Assembly (NCBI GenBank): GCA_963837755.1
Contig: CAWIOP010000003.1
Coordinates: forward strand, 1-64,000
Origin: JADGHX01 sp963837755
GTDB taxonomy: Bacteria; Pseudomonadota; Gammaproteobacteria; Steroidobacterales; Steroidobacteraceae
Direction of reading: 5' to 3'
Length of the DNA stretch: 64,000 nt
Shown here in pieces: positions 16,122-24,771 of this stretch (the stretch's first letter is position 1; each line of letters starts with the position of its first letter). The translations under genes were made by a program, and so were the position numbers. The notes below the pieces were generated by a model, which was given only the letters and a program-made list of their open reading frames with translations, ran no database searches and had not been told where the DNA came from.

Positions 16122-17675
16122 TCACGGCTTACCCTTGCCGCCGGCGATGGGGCCGCCACAGTCTCCGGCTGCGAGTCGGTCGTAAGCCGCCTTGGCCTGG
16201 ACGAGCCCGTAGCCGTAATACACATCGCGCCCGGCCGCGCCGAGATCCTTGGCCGTCGCATCGAGCACGTTGCGCACCTGCGCATTGGTGCAAGTCGGGT
16301 AGTAGCTCCACACGAGTGCCGCTACGGCCGAGACGTGCGGGGTTGCCATGGAGGTGCCGTCGAACTTCGCATAATTCGATGCCGCTACCGAGACCGTCGC
16401 GGTCTGACCCAACTGCTGCGCAACCAGAGTCTCGCCGTCCGCCTTCGAAATGCCGACCGACGGTATGGACGTTGCCACCCCGCCGAGTGTTCCAAGCAGC
16501 GCGCCATCCACGTTGTTGTATATGACGGCCGCGACACCACCTCCTGTCTGGCAGTTCAGCACCTTCTCTGCAAAAGTGTTCGTGCCTCGCTGGATCAGGC
16601 ACACCTTGCCGGCCGCGCCGGCACACGATGCTTCGCCCGTTCCGCAGTTCACCAGTGCGCCGGACGCAGTCGCGAGCGACGACCCTTCCATTGCGTCCGC
16701 CTCCGGAGCCAAGCCATTGACGCTCACCGTCGCGGTTGTGCCGGTGCCCATCAGAACCGTCGAGAGCACGCCTACGCCCGGCGCGGCGAGCTCGACCTGC
16801 TTGTTGTATTGTGAGAACGATGCGCGCACCTGGTTCACGTCGATCGCCGCCACGGAGATCACTGAGCTGTACGACGCTGGATAGCTGTAGCGCGAGTTGC
16901 CATCGTTACCGGCGGCGGCCACCGACAGGACATTTTTCGACGCGTACGCATCGCCGAAAGCGGTCTCCTCGAACCGGCTCTTCAGCGATCCGCCGAGACT
17001 CATGCTGACGATGAGGTCGCTGCCCGTCGTCTTGCCGGCGACACAGCGGTTCAGCGCGTCGACCAGCGTGGACGAATACGCCCAGCCTTCGGCGTCGAAC
17101 ACCTTGACGATGAAGACGTTGAGATAGCCGTTCGGCGTGACGCCCACAACGCCCAGTGCATTGTTCAGCGCCGCGATCGTGCCGGCGACGTGAGTGCCAT
17201 GGTGGTTCTCGTCCGTGTACCAGTTGCCCGCCCCGCCCGGGTCGCTGTGGCCGTTCAGCAGGTTTCCGGCGAGGTCCTCGTGGTTCTGGTCGATTCCGGA
17301 ATCGATGATGCAAACCGTCGAACCCCCGGCAGCACTGTCCGGGACCTGATTCGCCTGCACCATGATGATGCCGTACGGCGTCTGCTGCGCCATGGGATAG
17401 CGCTTCGGATCTTCCTCGACGTATTCGATAGCCGGATTGCGCGTGAGACCCTCGAGCGCGACGGCCGGCAGACTGATGGAGTACCCACGCAGGCCGACGA
17501 AGTTGTAATGCACCTCGGCGCCTGCCGCGGCGAGGGCCCTCGCGGCGTTGCTGTGCTGGCCTTCCTTGTACACAACGTACACGCGCACGCGGTCGGTTGC
17601 TGCGAACGTCGCAAGCGAAAATGCGAGGACGATCGGCAGTGTGCAAGCGGCTTGCCAAATCCTGTGCGTGCTCAT
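16122..17675 (-). CDS. Secreted S8 (subtilisin) serine peptidase with PA insert
   Basis: The 517-residue protein has a signal peptide (1-26), an I9-type propeptide (about 28-95) and a subtilase domain. The triad is visible as Asp125 in CIIDSGID, His159 in HHGTHVAG and Ser442 in DGTSMATP, with the oxyanion-hole AAGND region near 255. Between the oxyanion region and the serine, residues about 330-425 form a protease-associated (PA) domain (KVCLIQRGTNTFAEKVLNC). Paired cysteines fit an extracellular enzyme. The start MSTHRIWQA has GGGG upstream; the frame is open far beyond it because a TolB-like relic lies in phase. Confidence 0.92.
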   Translation of the reverse strand: MSTHRIWQAACTLPIVLAFSLATFAATDRVRVYVVYKEGQHSNAARALAAAGAEVHYNFVGLRGYSISLPAVALEGLTRNPAIEYVEEDPKRYPMAQQTPYGIIMVQANQVPDSAAGGSTVCIIDSGIDQNHEDLAGNLLNGHSDPGGAGNWYTDENHHGTHVAGTIAALNNALGVVGVTPNGYLNVFIVKVFDAEGWAYSSTLVDALNRCVAGKTTGSDLIVSMSLGGSLKSRFEETAFGDAYASKNVLSVAAAGNDGNSRYSYPASYSSVISVAAIDVNQVRASFSQYNKQVELAAPGVGVLSTVLMGTGTTATVSVNGLAPEADAMEGSSLATASGALVNCGTGEASCAGAAGKVCLIQRGTNTFAEKVLNCQTGGGVAAVIYNNVDGALLGTLGGVATSIPSVGISKADGETLVAQQLGQTATVSVAASNYAKFDGTSMATPHVSAVAALVWSYYPTCTNAQVRNVLDATAKDLGAAGRDVYYGYGLVQAKAAYDRLAAGDCGGPIAGGKGKP

Positions 17676-17885
17676 GAGCCCCCCTGTGTCGGCATTTTTC
17701 GAGAACTCGAATGTGCCATCGCGCGCGGGTCGCTGGCAAGCACAGCCCGGCAGCCACGTTTCAATTAAACGACATTCAAAAATGATGCGCCGGGCCGACG
17801 TACAGCGCGAAATATGACAACTCCGCATCTCCGTCGGGCGCAGGGCGAGGAGCGTGTCGAAAAGCGGACAGCTACCGTGCGTGGG

Positions 17886-18152
17886 GTCGCCGTACGGCTG
17901 GGGCGCCTCCGTAGACAGCGCATCGTCCTTGAAGCCCATGGGCGTGCTCGAGAACACGAGCCAGTCGCCATCCGGCGACCACGTGCAATGTCCGTCGTTG
18001 CCCCGGGAGTGGGTGAGACGCCGCAGATCCTTTCCGTCCGGGCGAATGGTAAAGATTTCGTAGTCGCCCTCGTGCTTGCGCGTCAGCACGATCAGATCGC
18101 CACGCGGGGACCAAAGCGGGAAATGGGCGTACTCCGTCGTTAACGTCGTCAC
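17886..18152 (-). pseudogene. TolB/PD40 beta-propeller fragment
   Basis: The frame reads EYAHFPLWSPRGDLIVLTRK, then GDYEIFTIRPDGKDLRRLTH and CTWSPDGDWLVFSS, two blades of a TolB/WD40-like (PD40) propeller. It stops resembling the family after APQPYGD. Both ends of the parent protein are missing. The remnant is in the same frame as the S8 peptidase with no stop between them, but the join passes through non-conserved text and the peptidase signal sequence, so it is not a genuine fusion. Confidence 0.6.
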
Positions 18153-18255
18153 TGAACCGTCATCCAGCTGACATTACCCACTTGCCAGGACGTGCTGCCC
18201 ACCTATGCGGTCTATGGAACCGGACGCATCACCGCGGAAGGCGTGGCGGCGGCCA

Positions 18256-18648
18256 ATGCAACTTGGCGTTTGCGTCTTGAACGCCTCTTCGAGGACGCGC
18301 CCATCGCGGAGCCGCGCGTTCTACGTCCTGGCCCTTGCGCCCCTCGGCATGACAGCTGTGATCGATATCAAGCGCGAGGATGGCCGCGAACTGACAGGAT
18401 TCGGTTCGCCTCCCGACCCAGAGTTCTGGATTCGCAAAGGCCAGCCGATCAGTGGGCGCTTGCATGTGGCGTTTCTGGCCGAGTCACACGCGGCAGTAGA
18501 TGCCTTCCATAGAGCTGCACTCGAGGCAGGGGGCACAGACAACGGCGGGCCTGGTCTGCGGCCGCGCTACGCCGAGCACTATTACGCGGCGTATGTTCTG
18601 GATCCTGACGGTCACAACATTGAAGTACTTTGTAGACTTCCTCGATGA
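18256..18648 (+). CDS. VOC (glyoxalase/dioxygenase superfamily) protein, possibly degenerate at N-terminus
   Basis: The 130-residue frame matches small VOC proteins: SRAFYVLALAPLGM near the start, a mid-strand GRLHVAFLAESHAAVDAFH, and the C-terminal YYAAYVLDPDGHNIEVLC with the metal-binding Glu. The first ~15 residues (LGVCVLNASSRTRPSR) only partly match the family's first strand, which suggests a small local frameshift or decay. No strong ribosome-binding site was found. It lies among gene remnants, so expression is uncertain. Confidence 0.6.
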   Translation: MQLGVCVLNASSRTRPSRSRAFYVLALAPLGMTAVIDIKREDGRELTGFGSPPDPEFWIRKGQPISGRLHVAFLAESHAAVDAFHRAALEAGGTDNGGPGLRPRYAEHYYAAYVLDPDGHNIEVLCRLPR

Positions 18649-18707
18649 TGGCAACGCGCCATCCCTCAGGTATGTATTTGTCCGGGTCTTCAACAGGGGA
18701 CGAGAAG

Positions 18708-19470
18708 ATGCCAACCTTGCCCACCTTGCGTGCCCGCTCAGCGCGGCTGAACGCGCTGGCCGCATGCGCTCTCATGTTGCTCCTCGCCACGTCGATCGCT
18801 CGCCCGGAGGAGGTGGCGATTCCCGCTACTCCAGCCGGGCACGTGTTGGCGGCATGGCTGGATGCCTACAACAGCGGCGATCCGCAAAAGTGATTGCTTT
18901 CCAGCAGCAGCACGAGTCGCAGCCCGCCGTGCCGGTGCAAGACGTGCCAATCGCTGCCATGAATTTCGTGGCGAACGTCGATGCCATCATCTTCGATCTG
19001 CGCGAGAACCGCGGCGGCATACCGCGCATGATCGCGCTGATCTCGACGTATCTGCTGCCCGGTCCAACGCACCTCAACGATTTCTGGGACCGCAAGACGG
19101 GCGCGACGACTCAATCCTGGACGCTTCCGTTCGTTCCCGGCAAACGCATGCCGGACGTCCCGGTCTTCATCCTCACATCGTCCACCACTTTCTCCGGCGC
19201 CGAGGAGTTCTGCTACAACCCCAAGAATCTGAAACGCGCGACCCTCGTCGGCGAGACGACGGGCGGTGGCGCCCACCCTGTCCGTGGCGAGCGAATCGAC
19301 GATCGCTACACGATCGGTGTGCCGTTCGCGCGTGCCATCAACCCGATCACGAAGACAAACTGGGAAGGCATCGGCGTCGAGCCCGATGTGAGAGTCCCCG
19401 CGGCCGAGGCGCTAGCGGTCGCGCAGAGGTTGGCGGCCGAGAAGGCAGGTGTTCAAGCGACTCGGGCTGC
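18708..19470 (+). pseudogene. S41 peptidase (tail-specific protease family) with internal deletion
   Basis: The start encodes a signal peptide and the first helix of the family (MPTLPTLRARSARLNALAA, then HVLAAWLDAYNSGDPQ) before a stop at about 18890. Another frame then gives only the C-terminal catalytic part: VDAIIFDLRENRGGIPRM, PVFILTSSTTFSGAEEFCYN (with the catalytic serine), LVGETTGGGAHPV and VPFARAINPITKTNWEGIGV. Several hundred bases that should link the two parts are missing, so the gene has suffered a deletion with a frame change. Confidence 0.7.
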
Positions 19471-19706
19471 CGAATCAGGACTATTGCTGGCAGCAGTGCC
19501 TGCTGGAAGATCGCTGCACCGGTACCCGTTGGGGCTTCATTGCCGGAGCCACTGCCGGTCAATGCCAGCTGATGAGCGGCGCTCTGACGTTCGGCGAATT
19601 AGAATTACATGAGATCAAGACGGAGGATGGCCAGCGCATCCTGGTGATCGCGAGCAGCAAGGAAGCCGGCGCATCGAAGAGTGGTGCCGGGAAGAGCGGC
19701 GCCTGA
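19449..19706 (+). CDS. PAN/Apple-like fragment
   Basis: The 85-residue frame contains DYCWQQCLLEDRCTGTRWGF and AGQCQLMSG. The cysteine spacing is like that of PAN/Apple domains that bind carbohydrate or protein. No signal peptide is present and the frame overlaps the end of the S41 relic, so it may be the tail of a larger lost protein rather than a working gene. Confidence 0.35.
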   Translation: MFKRLGLPNQDYCWQQCLLEDRCTGTRWGFIAGATAGQCQLMSGALTFGELELHEIKTEDGQRILVIASSKEAGASKSGAGKSGA

Positions 19707-19728
19707 ACGGCCCGCCGTCGAGCCCGAG

Positions 19729-20415
19729 TCAGGAAGGTGCCAATCGGCTCCCGCGCTCGAGGTAGAGCGTGCGGATGTCGTTCAGCATCACTTCCGGTTG
19801 TATGAACGAGAGCGTGTAGATCTCCCGCACCATGCCGCGCGGGTCGATGAGAAAGACCTTCAGCATGTGATGCAGCGTGCGCGTGGGGCGGCCCCGCTCG
19901 TCCAGCTCCACGCTCACGTCCTGGCCGAAGTCGTCGAGCACCGGCAGCAGCGCGGGCACCGCGGGCGCGGTGAGAAACCGCCATTCGAATCGTGAGCGTT
20001 TCGTGAACTCCGTGGCGTATTGCGCGATGACATCCGGTGTGTCGGTGCTGGGGTCACAGCTGATTCCCACGAATCGAACGGCACGCGCCAGCTCGCCATC
20101 CGCAAGGATTCGATCGCGCAGCATGCTCATGGTTTCACGCGCAAACGGGCAGCCGAGCGGGTCCACGCAGTAGCTGTAGAAGAACGTGAGCAACGTGATC
20201 TTGCCCGTGGTCAACGCGCTCAGCTTCGCCGACCGGCCGCGCTCGTCGAGCAGCGTGGCATCCGCCACCGGCTGAATCGATTGCAGCCGATAGGTGCCCG
20301 GAGCCAGGGGAGTGAAGTCCATTCGCGGCGCGGCGGCCGGGCCCACGTCCACGGCTGCCTGCGCGCCTGCGCAGACCGCGAGGCCGGCCGTCACGAGCAC
20401 CACCCGCCGAAGCAT
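19729..20415 (-). CDS. SCO1/SenC-family copper chaperone-like protein
   Basis: The 228-residue exported protein (signal peptide about 1-21) has a thioredoxin fold of the SCO type. FFYSYCVDPLGCPFA holds the two cysteines in a CX5C spacing instead of the usual CX3C, and HHMLKVFLIDPRG carries the conserved distal histidine that completes a Cu site. The start lies within 10 bp of the end of the selenium-binding-protein gene, so translation is probably coupled. SCO proteins are known partners of methanethiol oxidase genes, where they are thought to deliver copper; that role is inferred here from the neighbour. Confidence 0.85.
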   Translation of the reverse strand: MLRRVVLVTAGLAVCAGAQAAVDVGPAAAPRMDFTPLAPGTYRLQSIQPVADATLLDERGRSAKLSALTTGKITLLTFFYSYCVDPLGCPFARETMSMLRDRILADGELARAVRFVGISCDPSTDTPDVIAQYATEFTKRSRFEWRFLTAPAVPALLPVLDDFGQDVSVELDERGRPTRTLHHMLKVFLIDPRGMVREIYTLSFIQPEVMLNDIRTLYLERGSRLAPS

Positions 20416-20420
20416 TGCAC

Positions 20421-21743
20421 TCACTCGCGGGCAAGTGCCGCCAAGGTGCGCGACTGGCCCGCCTTGGCGGTGAACTTCATGTGATGCGGGCGGCCCAGTT
20501 TCTCTTTGGTGAAATCCACATCGAAGGCCGGCGTCAGGGCGTGGCCGTCCCACTTGAACGCGCGCAGGAACTGCTCGTTATCCGCGCCTTTCTTGTCCCA
20601 GTGCGCCAGCAGGCTCGAGGTGGTGTACACGCGCTTGCCGTCCCAGCTCTGCGAGATCATGTTCACCTGGCTGCCGATGCGCTTCTGATAGACGTCCTTG
20701 GGATGTTCCGGATTCGTCAGGTCGAAATAGTGGGTCGTGCCATCGTTGAACGTGTTGACCCAGAGGCCTTTGCCGTCCGCCGTGATGGAAATGTCCACGG
20801 GCAGCGGAATCTTCGCCGGGTCGCCGATGGTGCCCACTTCCTTTGCCGCCCACGTGCCGCCTTCGTTCTGCTTCACGAGCCACAGCTTCGACGTCAATGC
20901 GGTGGCCGTGATCGCCCAGTTCTGCCCGGGCACGAGCGACCAGCGGATTTCCAGCGGCGCCCCCGGCACGCTCAGCACCTGCGTGGGCTGCATGGACTTC
21001 AGGTTCCACACCACCATGGTGCTGCCGAAGTGCTTCATGGCTTCGGAATCCTTCATCAGGTCCCCGAGCTCGCGCATGTAGTTCTGCCAGCCCGCGAAAC
21101 TCGACGTGAGGATGACGTTCTTCGCCGGATTGATCGCGATGTCGTAGCCGTACCCGTCGCCCTTCACTCCGCCGATGGAGGTGGTGGGCATGTCGTGCCG
21201 GGAAACCAGCGCGCCTTTGTTGTTGTAGAGGGCCATTCCGGTGACCCCGCCCTTGTCGGCCGTGTTGGAGAGGTTGCCGATCAACATGCGCCCCGGCAGC
21301 GCGTAGAACGTGTGCGGGCCGACAAATTTCGTCTTCGCCGGCAAGTCCGTGATCGTGCGAACCAGCTTGGGCTGCGACGGATCGGTGCCGACGTCGAAGA
21401 CGTAAACCCGGCTGTTGTCGAGCCCACCGGCCCACAGGAACTTGCGATCGTCGGTGAACCCCATGTGATGCGCTTCGCCGCGCCCACCAACCGAGAGTGT
21501 GTGAGTGACCTTGCCGTACGCTTTCGATGCGGGGTTTGCATCGATCGTGACGAGCTTGTCGGAACCGTCGCCCAAGCCGTCGACGCCCAGCGTCCAGACA
21601 TGAACGAAATCTTCCTGCTCCTTGATGAGGTTGCTGATGTAGGGCGAGTTGCAGGTCTCATCGGCATACGCGCTTTGCAGCGCAATGCCGAGGCCCACGC
21701 AGACGCTCGCCACAACTAACGCACGCCGGGAAGAGTGATGCAT
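20421..21743 (-). CDS. Selenium-binding protein 56 family / methanethiol oxidase-like
   Basis: The 440-residue protein has a signal peptide (about 1-27) and the seven-bladed propeller of SBP56. Typical signatures are VGGRGEAHHMGFTDDRKFLW, FVGPHTFYALPGRMLIGNLS, MPTTSIGGVKGDGYGYD and LGRPHHMKFT. The histidines in these motifs are the likely copper ligands of methanethiol oxidase, which turns methanethiol into formaldehyde, H2S and H2O2 in the periplasm. GAGGAT precedes the ATG at 21743. The downstream SCO gene supports a copper enzyme. No MauG-type gene is adjacent, so the methanethiol role is likely but not certain. Confidence 0.85.
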   Translation of the reverse strand: MHHSSRRALVVASVCVGLGIALQSAYADETCNSPYISNLIKEQEDFVHVWTLGVDGLGDGSDKLVTIDANPASKAYGKVTHTLSVGGRGEAHHMGFTDDRKFLWAGGLDNSRVYVFDVGTDPSQPKLVRTITDLPAKTKFVGPHTFYALPGRMLIGNLSNTADKGGVTGMALYNNKGALVSRHDMPTTSIGGVKGDGYGYDIAINPAKNVILTSSFAGWQNYMRELGDLMKDSEAMKHFGSTMVVWNLKSMQPTQVLSVPGAPLEIRWSLVPGQNWAITATALTSKLWLVKQNEGGTWAAKEVGTIGDPAKIPLPVDISITADGKGLWVNTFNDGTTHYFDLTNPEHPKDVYQKRIGSQVNMISQSWDGKRVYTTSSLLAHWDKKGADNEQFLRAFKWDGHALTPAFDVDFTKEKLGRPHHMKFTAKAGQSRTLAALARE

Positions 21744-21982
21744 ACGCTGATCCTCGCTTCTGATTGGCGCCGCCTGCGCCAGGCCGGGCCCCTGCCGGAG
21801 TTGCGGCGACTGTACTCCCGCGGGTGTCACCGGGCCAGAAGGGTCCGCGGCACGCTATCGACGCCGCACGCCTCAAGCCGTGGGGCGTCGGCTTCAGCTG
21901 GCCCGTCGCGTCGAATGGTGCTGAAGAGACTCGTGGCAAGAACAGCCGTGTGGAGCTGGTCGCCTGGTAGGCGGGATCCGCG

Positions 21983-22393
21983 CTACAGCCCCAGTACCGC
22001 AACGATCAGCTCCGCGGCCTCGATGCTCACCGTCGTGAACTTCATGCCAATGCGAAATTGACCGTCGGGCAAGTGAGCGCAGTAACGAACGGACGCACGC
22101 AGCGATGGCGGGTGCGAAAGCTCCGGCACGCTGATGCCGAGCTCCACATTGCACTCCCGTTCAACATTCAGCGGGCGCGCTGACGTGATCGCCAGCCCGT
22201 GTGCCGAAAGATCGACGGTGTGCGCATCCAGCGGCTCATCACCTTCCGGGCTGATCCGCGCCTGCACACGCATCACCTGGCGCGGCTTCTCTCGCCGATC
22301 AAGCTGTGCCAGCTCGAACGACAAGATCTGCTCGGGCGGCGGCAGCTCGAACGAGAACGGCTCTCCCTCGACCGGCGATGCAGCGCCATTCAT
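21983..22393 (-). CDS. PilZ-domain protein (cyclic-di-GMP binding)
   Basis: The 136-residue protein has a 30-residue lead and then a PilZ domain. The arginine-rich RREKPRQVMRVQARI gives the RxxxR element, and DLSAHG gives the (D/N)xSxxG element, the two parts that clamp cyclic di-GMP. It is a single-domain cytoplasmic effector. Its output partner is not evident from neighbours. A GGAG motif about 9 bases upstream supports the start. Confidence 0.85.
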   Translation of the reverse strand: MNGAASPVEGEPFSFELPPPEQILSFELAQLDRREKPRQVMRVQARISPEGDEPLDAHTVDLSAHGLAITSARPLNVERECNVELGISVPELSHPPSLRASVRYCAHLPDGQFRIGMKFTTVSIEAAELIVAVLGL

Positions 22394-22835
22394 GACTCGT
22401 CACTCCGCGGCAAGCTGCGGCGGTAGCACCGCCAATGAGATGGAGTTCACATCGCAGACAGATACGGTGAGTGGAACTGGTTCACAGAAATGGGGAGCGT
22501 GGGTGGGCCACGCGAAAGAGAGGCGCCACGGGCGGGCTCGGCACGCACTATGTCCAATTCATCGGGTGCTCGCCCGAAACCAGGTAGCCCTTGGCTGGCC
22601 CCGGCGAGCTTCACCGGGGAAGAATTCGTCCGGAACGCAGGCCGGTGTTAACCTCGGCGCGGCCGTTCGAGCCTTGCCGTCAACCCTAGCGAAGCGTTGC
22701 GTGACTGGGGAGGGCGCGCACTTTCTGCGTCGACTTCGACCGGGCGATCGATCCAGCGACCGGAAAACAGCGCTTCGACATGACACCACCGGCGGATCTC
22801 GCGCCGCCGCCACCGCAGTAGTTCGGGCAGAGAAC
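22394..22835. other. Intergenic stretch with no gene seen
   Basis: About 440 bp between the divergent PilZ and SMP-30 genes. The plus strand is open here in one frame but without protein-like content or a ribosome-binding site. It should contain both promoters. Confidence 0.4.
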
Positions 22836-23741
22836 ATGCAACAGATCACAGACGGCCTGCAGTTTCGGGAAGGACCGGTGGCAATGGCCGATGGCTCGGT
22901 GGTGCTCGTCGAGATCCGGCGTGGCACGTTGACTCGCGTGCTGCCGAACGGGCGGCACGAAGTCGTCGCGCAGCTGGGTGGCGGCCCGAACGGCGCAGCC
23001 ATCGGGCCCGACGGCGCGATGTACGTGTGCAATAACGGTGGCGCCTGGGAGTGGGAGCCGGGCGAGCTCAATCTGCCGGCGGGCCCGCCGCCGGAATACA
23101 AAGGCGGCTACATCCAGCGTGTAGACCTGCGCACCGGCAAGTTCACCACGCTCTACGATTCCTGCGACGGCAAGCCGTTGAACAGCCCGAACGACATTGT
23201 CTTCGACAGCACGGGCGGGTTCTGGTTTACGACCCTCGGATACAACGACGGCGAGAATCGCCGGCTGGGCGCCATCTACTACGCGCGGCCGGATGGGTCG
23301 AAGATCATCCGCTGGCGCGCGGGGCTCATATCGCCGAACGGCATCGGCTTGTCTCCGGATGAACGCAAGCTCTACATGGCGGACTGCATGGTCGGCCGCC
23401 TCTATGAGCTCGATGTGGTTTCGCCCGGCGTGCTGGCCTTGCCGCCATCGCCGCTGCAACCGGGGCGCATCGTCTGCACGCCGCCCGGTTATCAGTGGTT
23501 CGACAGCCTCGCGGTCGAGGCGGGCGGGCGCATTTGTGTCGCAACGCTGTGGAACGGCGGCATCACGGTCATCGAGCCCTCGGGCGCATACGAGCACGTT
23601 GCGTCGCCCGACCCCATCACCACCAACATCTGTTTCGGCGGGCCGGATATGCGTGACGCCTGGATCACGGGCTCCAGCACCGGGCGACTCTTCAAGCTTC
23701 GCTGGCCACGGCCCGGACTCAAGCTGCCGTTCAACGCGTAA
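22836..23741 (+). CDS. SMP-30/gluconolactonase family protein
   Basis: The 301-residue protein is a six-bladed propeller of the SMP-30 lactonase family. The metal ligands expected in this family are visible as Glu in LQFREGPV near the start, Asn in LNSPNDIVFD and Asp in QWFDSLAVE. GLISPNGIGLSPDERKLYMA is another family signature. It probably hydrolyses a sugar or other lactone in the cytoplasm. The start at MQQITDGLQF fits the family; the longer open frame upstream is non-coding. It converges on the AIM24 gene. Confidence 0.88.
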   Translation: MQQITDGLQFREGPVAMADGSVVLVEIRRGTLTRVLPNGRHEVVAQLGGGPNGAAIGPDGAMYVCNNGGAWEWEPGELNLPAGPPPEYKGGYIQRVDLRTGKFTTLYDSCDGKPLNSPNDIVFDSTGGFWFTTLGYNDGENRRLGAIYYARPDGSKIIRWRAGLISPNGIGLSPDERKLYMADCMVGRLYELDVVSPGVLALPPSPLQPGRIVCTPPGYQWFDSLAVEAGGRICVATLWNGGITVIEPSGAYEHVASPDPITTNICFGGPDMRDAWITGSSTGRLFKLRWPRPGLKLPFNA

Positions 23742-23771
23742 AGAGCTTGCAGGGGCAGCCGCCGTCTCGCG

Positions 23772-24578
23772 TCAGGAATTGTCGCCGTCGAGAAGCCTGC
23801 CAATCCCGCCCAGCACCGAGCCTTCCTCGCGCCCGCCGCGAGTGAGGCCGGGCACGGCCGCAACGATGCGCCCGGCCAGGCGGCTCAGCGGCAGCGACTG
23901 CAGCCACACGTGGCCCGGCCCGCGCAGGGTTGCGAAGAACAGGCCTTCGCCGCCGAACAGCGCGCTCTTGATGTTGCCCACGAACTGGATGTCGTAGTCC
24001 ACGCTCGGCTGGAACGCCACGATGCAGCCGGTGTCCACGCGCAGGGTTTCCCCGGGCGCGAGCTCGCGCTGATAAATGGTGCCGCCCGCATGCAGGAACG
24101 CGAAGCCATCACCCTGCAGCCGCTGAAGAATGAAGCCCTCGCCGCCGAAGAAACCCGCGCCGAGCCGCTTGGTGAAGGCGATCCCCAGGCTCACGCCCTT
24201 GGCCGCGCAGAGGAACGAGTCTTTCTGCGCGATGAGCTCGCCGCCGAGCTCCGCCAGATGCACGGGAATGATCTTGCCGGGGTAGGGCGCACCGAAGGCC
24301 ATCTTCTTCTTGCCGTCGCCGCGGTTCTGGAACACCGTCATGAACAGCGACTCGCCGGTGAGCAGGCGTTTGCCGGCGCCGAGCAGCGCGCCCATGAGGC
24401 CGCCACCGCTTGCCTGGCGCGAGCCGTCGCCGAAGATGGTTTCCATCTGGATACCGTCTTCCATGAACATCATGCCGCCGGCTTCCGCGACCACCGCCTC
24501 GGCCGGGTCGAGCTCCACTTCGACGAACTGCATGTCGTCGCCGTAAATCTTGTAGTCGATCTCGTGCATCGCCGCCAT
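23772..24578 (-). CDS. AIM24/TIGR00266 family protein
   Basis: The 268-residue protein matches the AIM24 family: an early DPAEAVVAEAGGMMFMEDGI, a glycine-rich GLMGALLGAGKRLLTGESLF and pairs of FGGEG turns (FFGGEGFILQRLQGDG, LFGGEGLFFATLRGPG) from its internally repeated beta fold. The bacterial members have no proven biochemical role. AAGGAG lies 8 bases before the chosen ATG. No membrane segment is seen. Confidence 0.88.
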   Translation of the reverse strand: MAAMHEIDYKIYGDDMQFVEVELDPAEAVVAEAGGMMFMEDGIQMETIFGDGSRQASGGGLMGALLGAGKRLLTGESLFMTVFQNRGDGKKKMAFGAPYPGKIIPVHLAELGGELIAQKDSFLCAAKGVSLGIAFTKRLGAGFFGGEGFILQRLQGDGFAFLHAGGTIYQRELAPGETLRVDTGCIVAFQPSVDYDIQFVGNIKSALFGGEGLFFATLRGPGHVWLQSLPLSRLAGRIVAAVPGLTRGGREEGSVLGGIGRLLDGDNS

Positions 24579-24669
24579 GGAGGCGCTCCTTCGGGATGGG
24601 AATATCCGCAAGTATAGACACGCGAGCCGGCCTGCTGGTTACATAGGCTGAAGCCGAGGAGCGTGTTGC

Positions 24670-24771
24670 ATGTCCATCGAAATCTGGCTCGCCCTGGCGT
24701 GCCTGGTGATGGGGGCGCTGCCGGTTTGGGGATGTGTCCGTGCTTCTGTGAGGTTTCCGAATGACGGATGA
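24670..24771 (+). CDS. 33-residue hydrophobic ORF overlapping next gene
   Basis: GAGGAG precedes an ATG by 10 bases, and the frame encodes MSIEIWLALACLVMGALPVW then a short basic tail, a single membrane helix. Its stop codon lies 8 bases inside the following hydrolase gene (11-bp overlap), a layout that could couple translation. It could be a genuine small membrane protein or just the leader of the hydrolase. Confidence 0.3.
   Translation: MSIEIWLALACLVMGALPVWGCVRASVRFPNDG

Noticed and set aside
20415..21719. Plus-strand open frame of 434 codons
   Set aside because: Antisense to the SBP56 gene and without protein-like content; the opposite strand has clear family motifs and ribosome-binding site.
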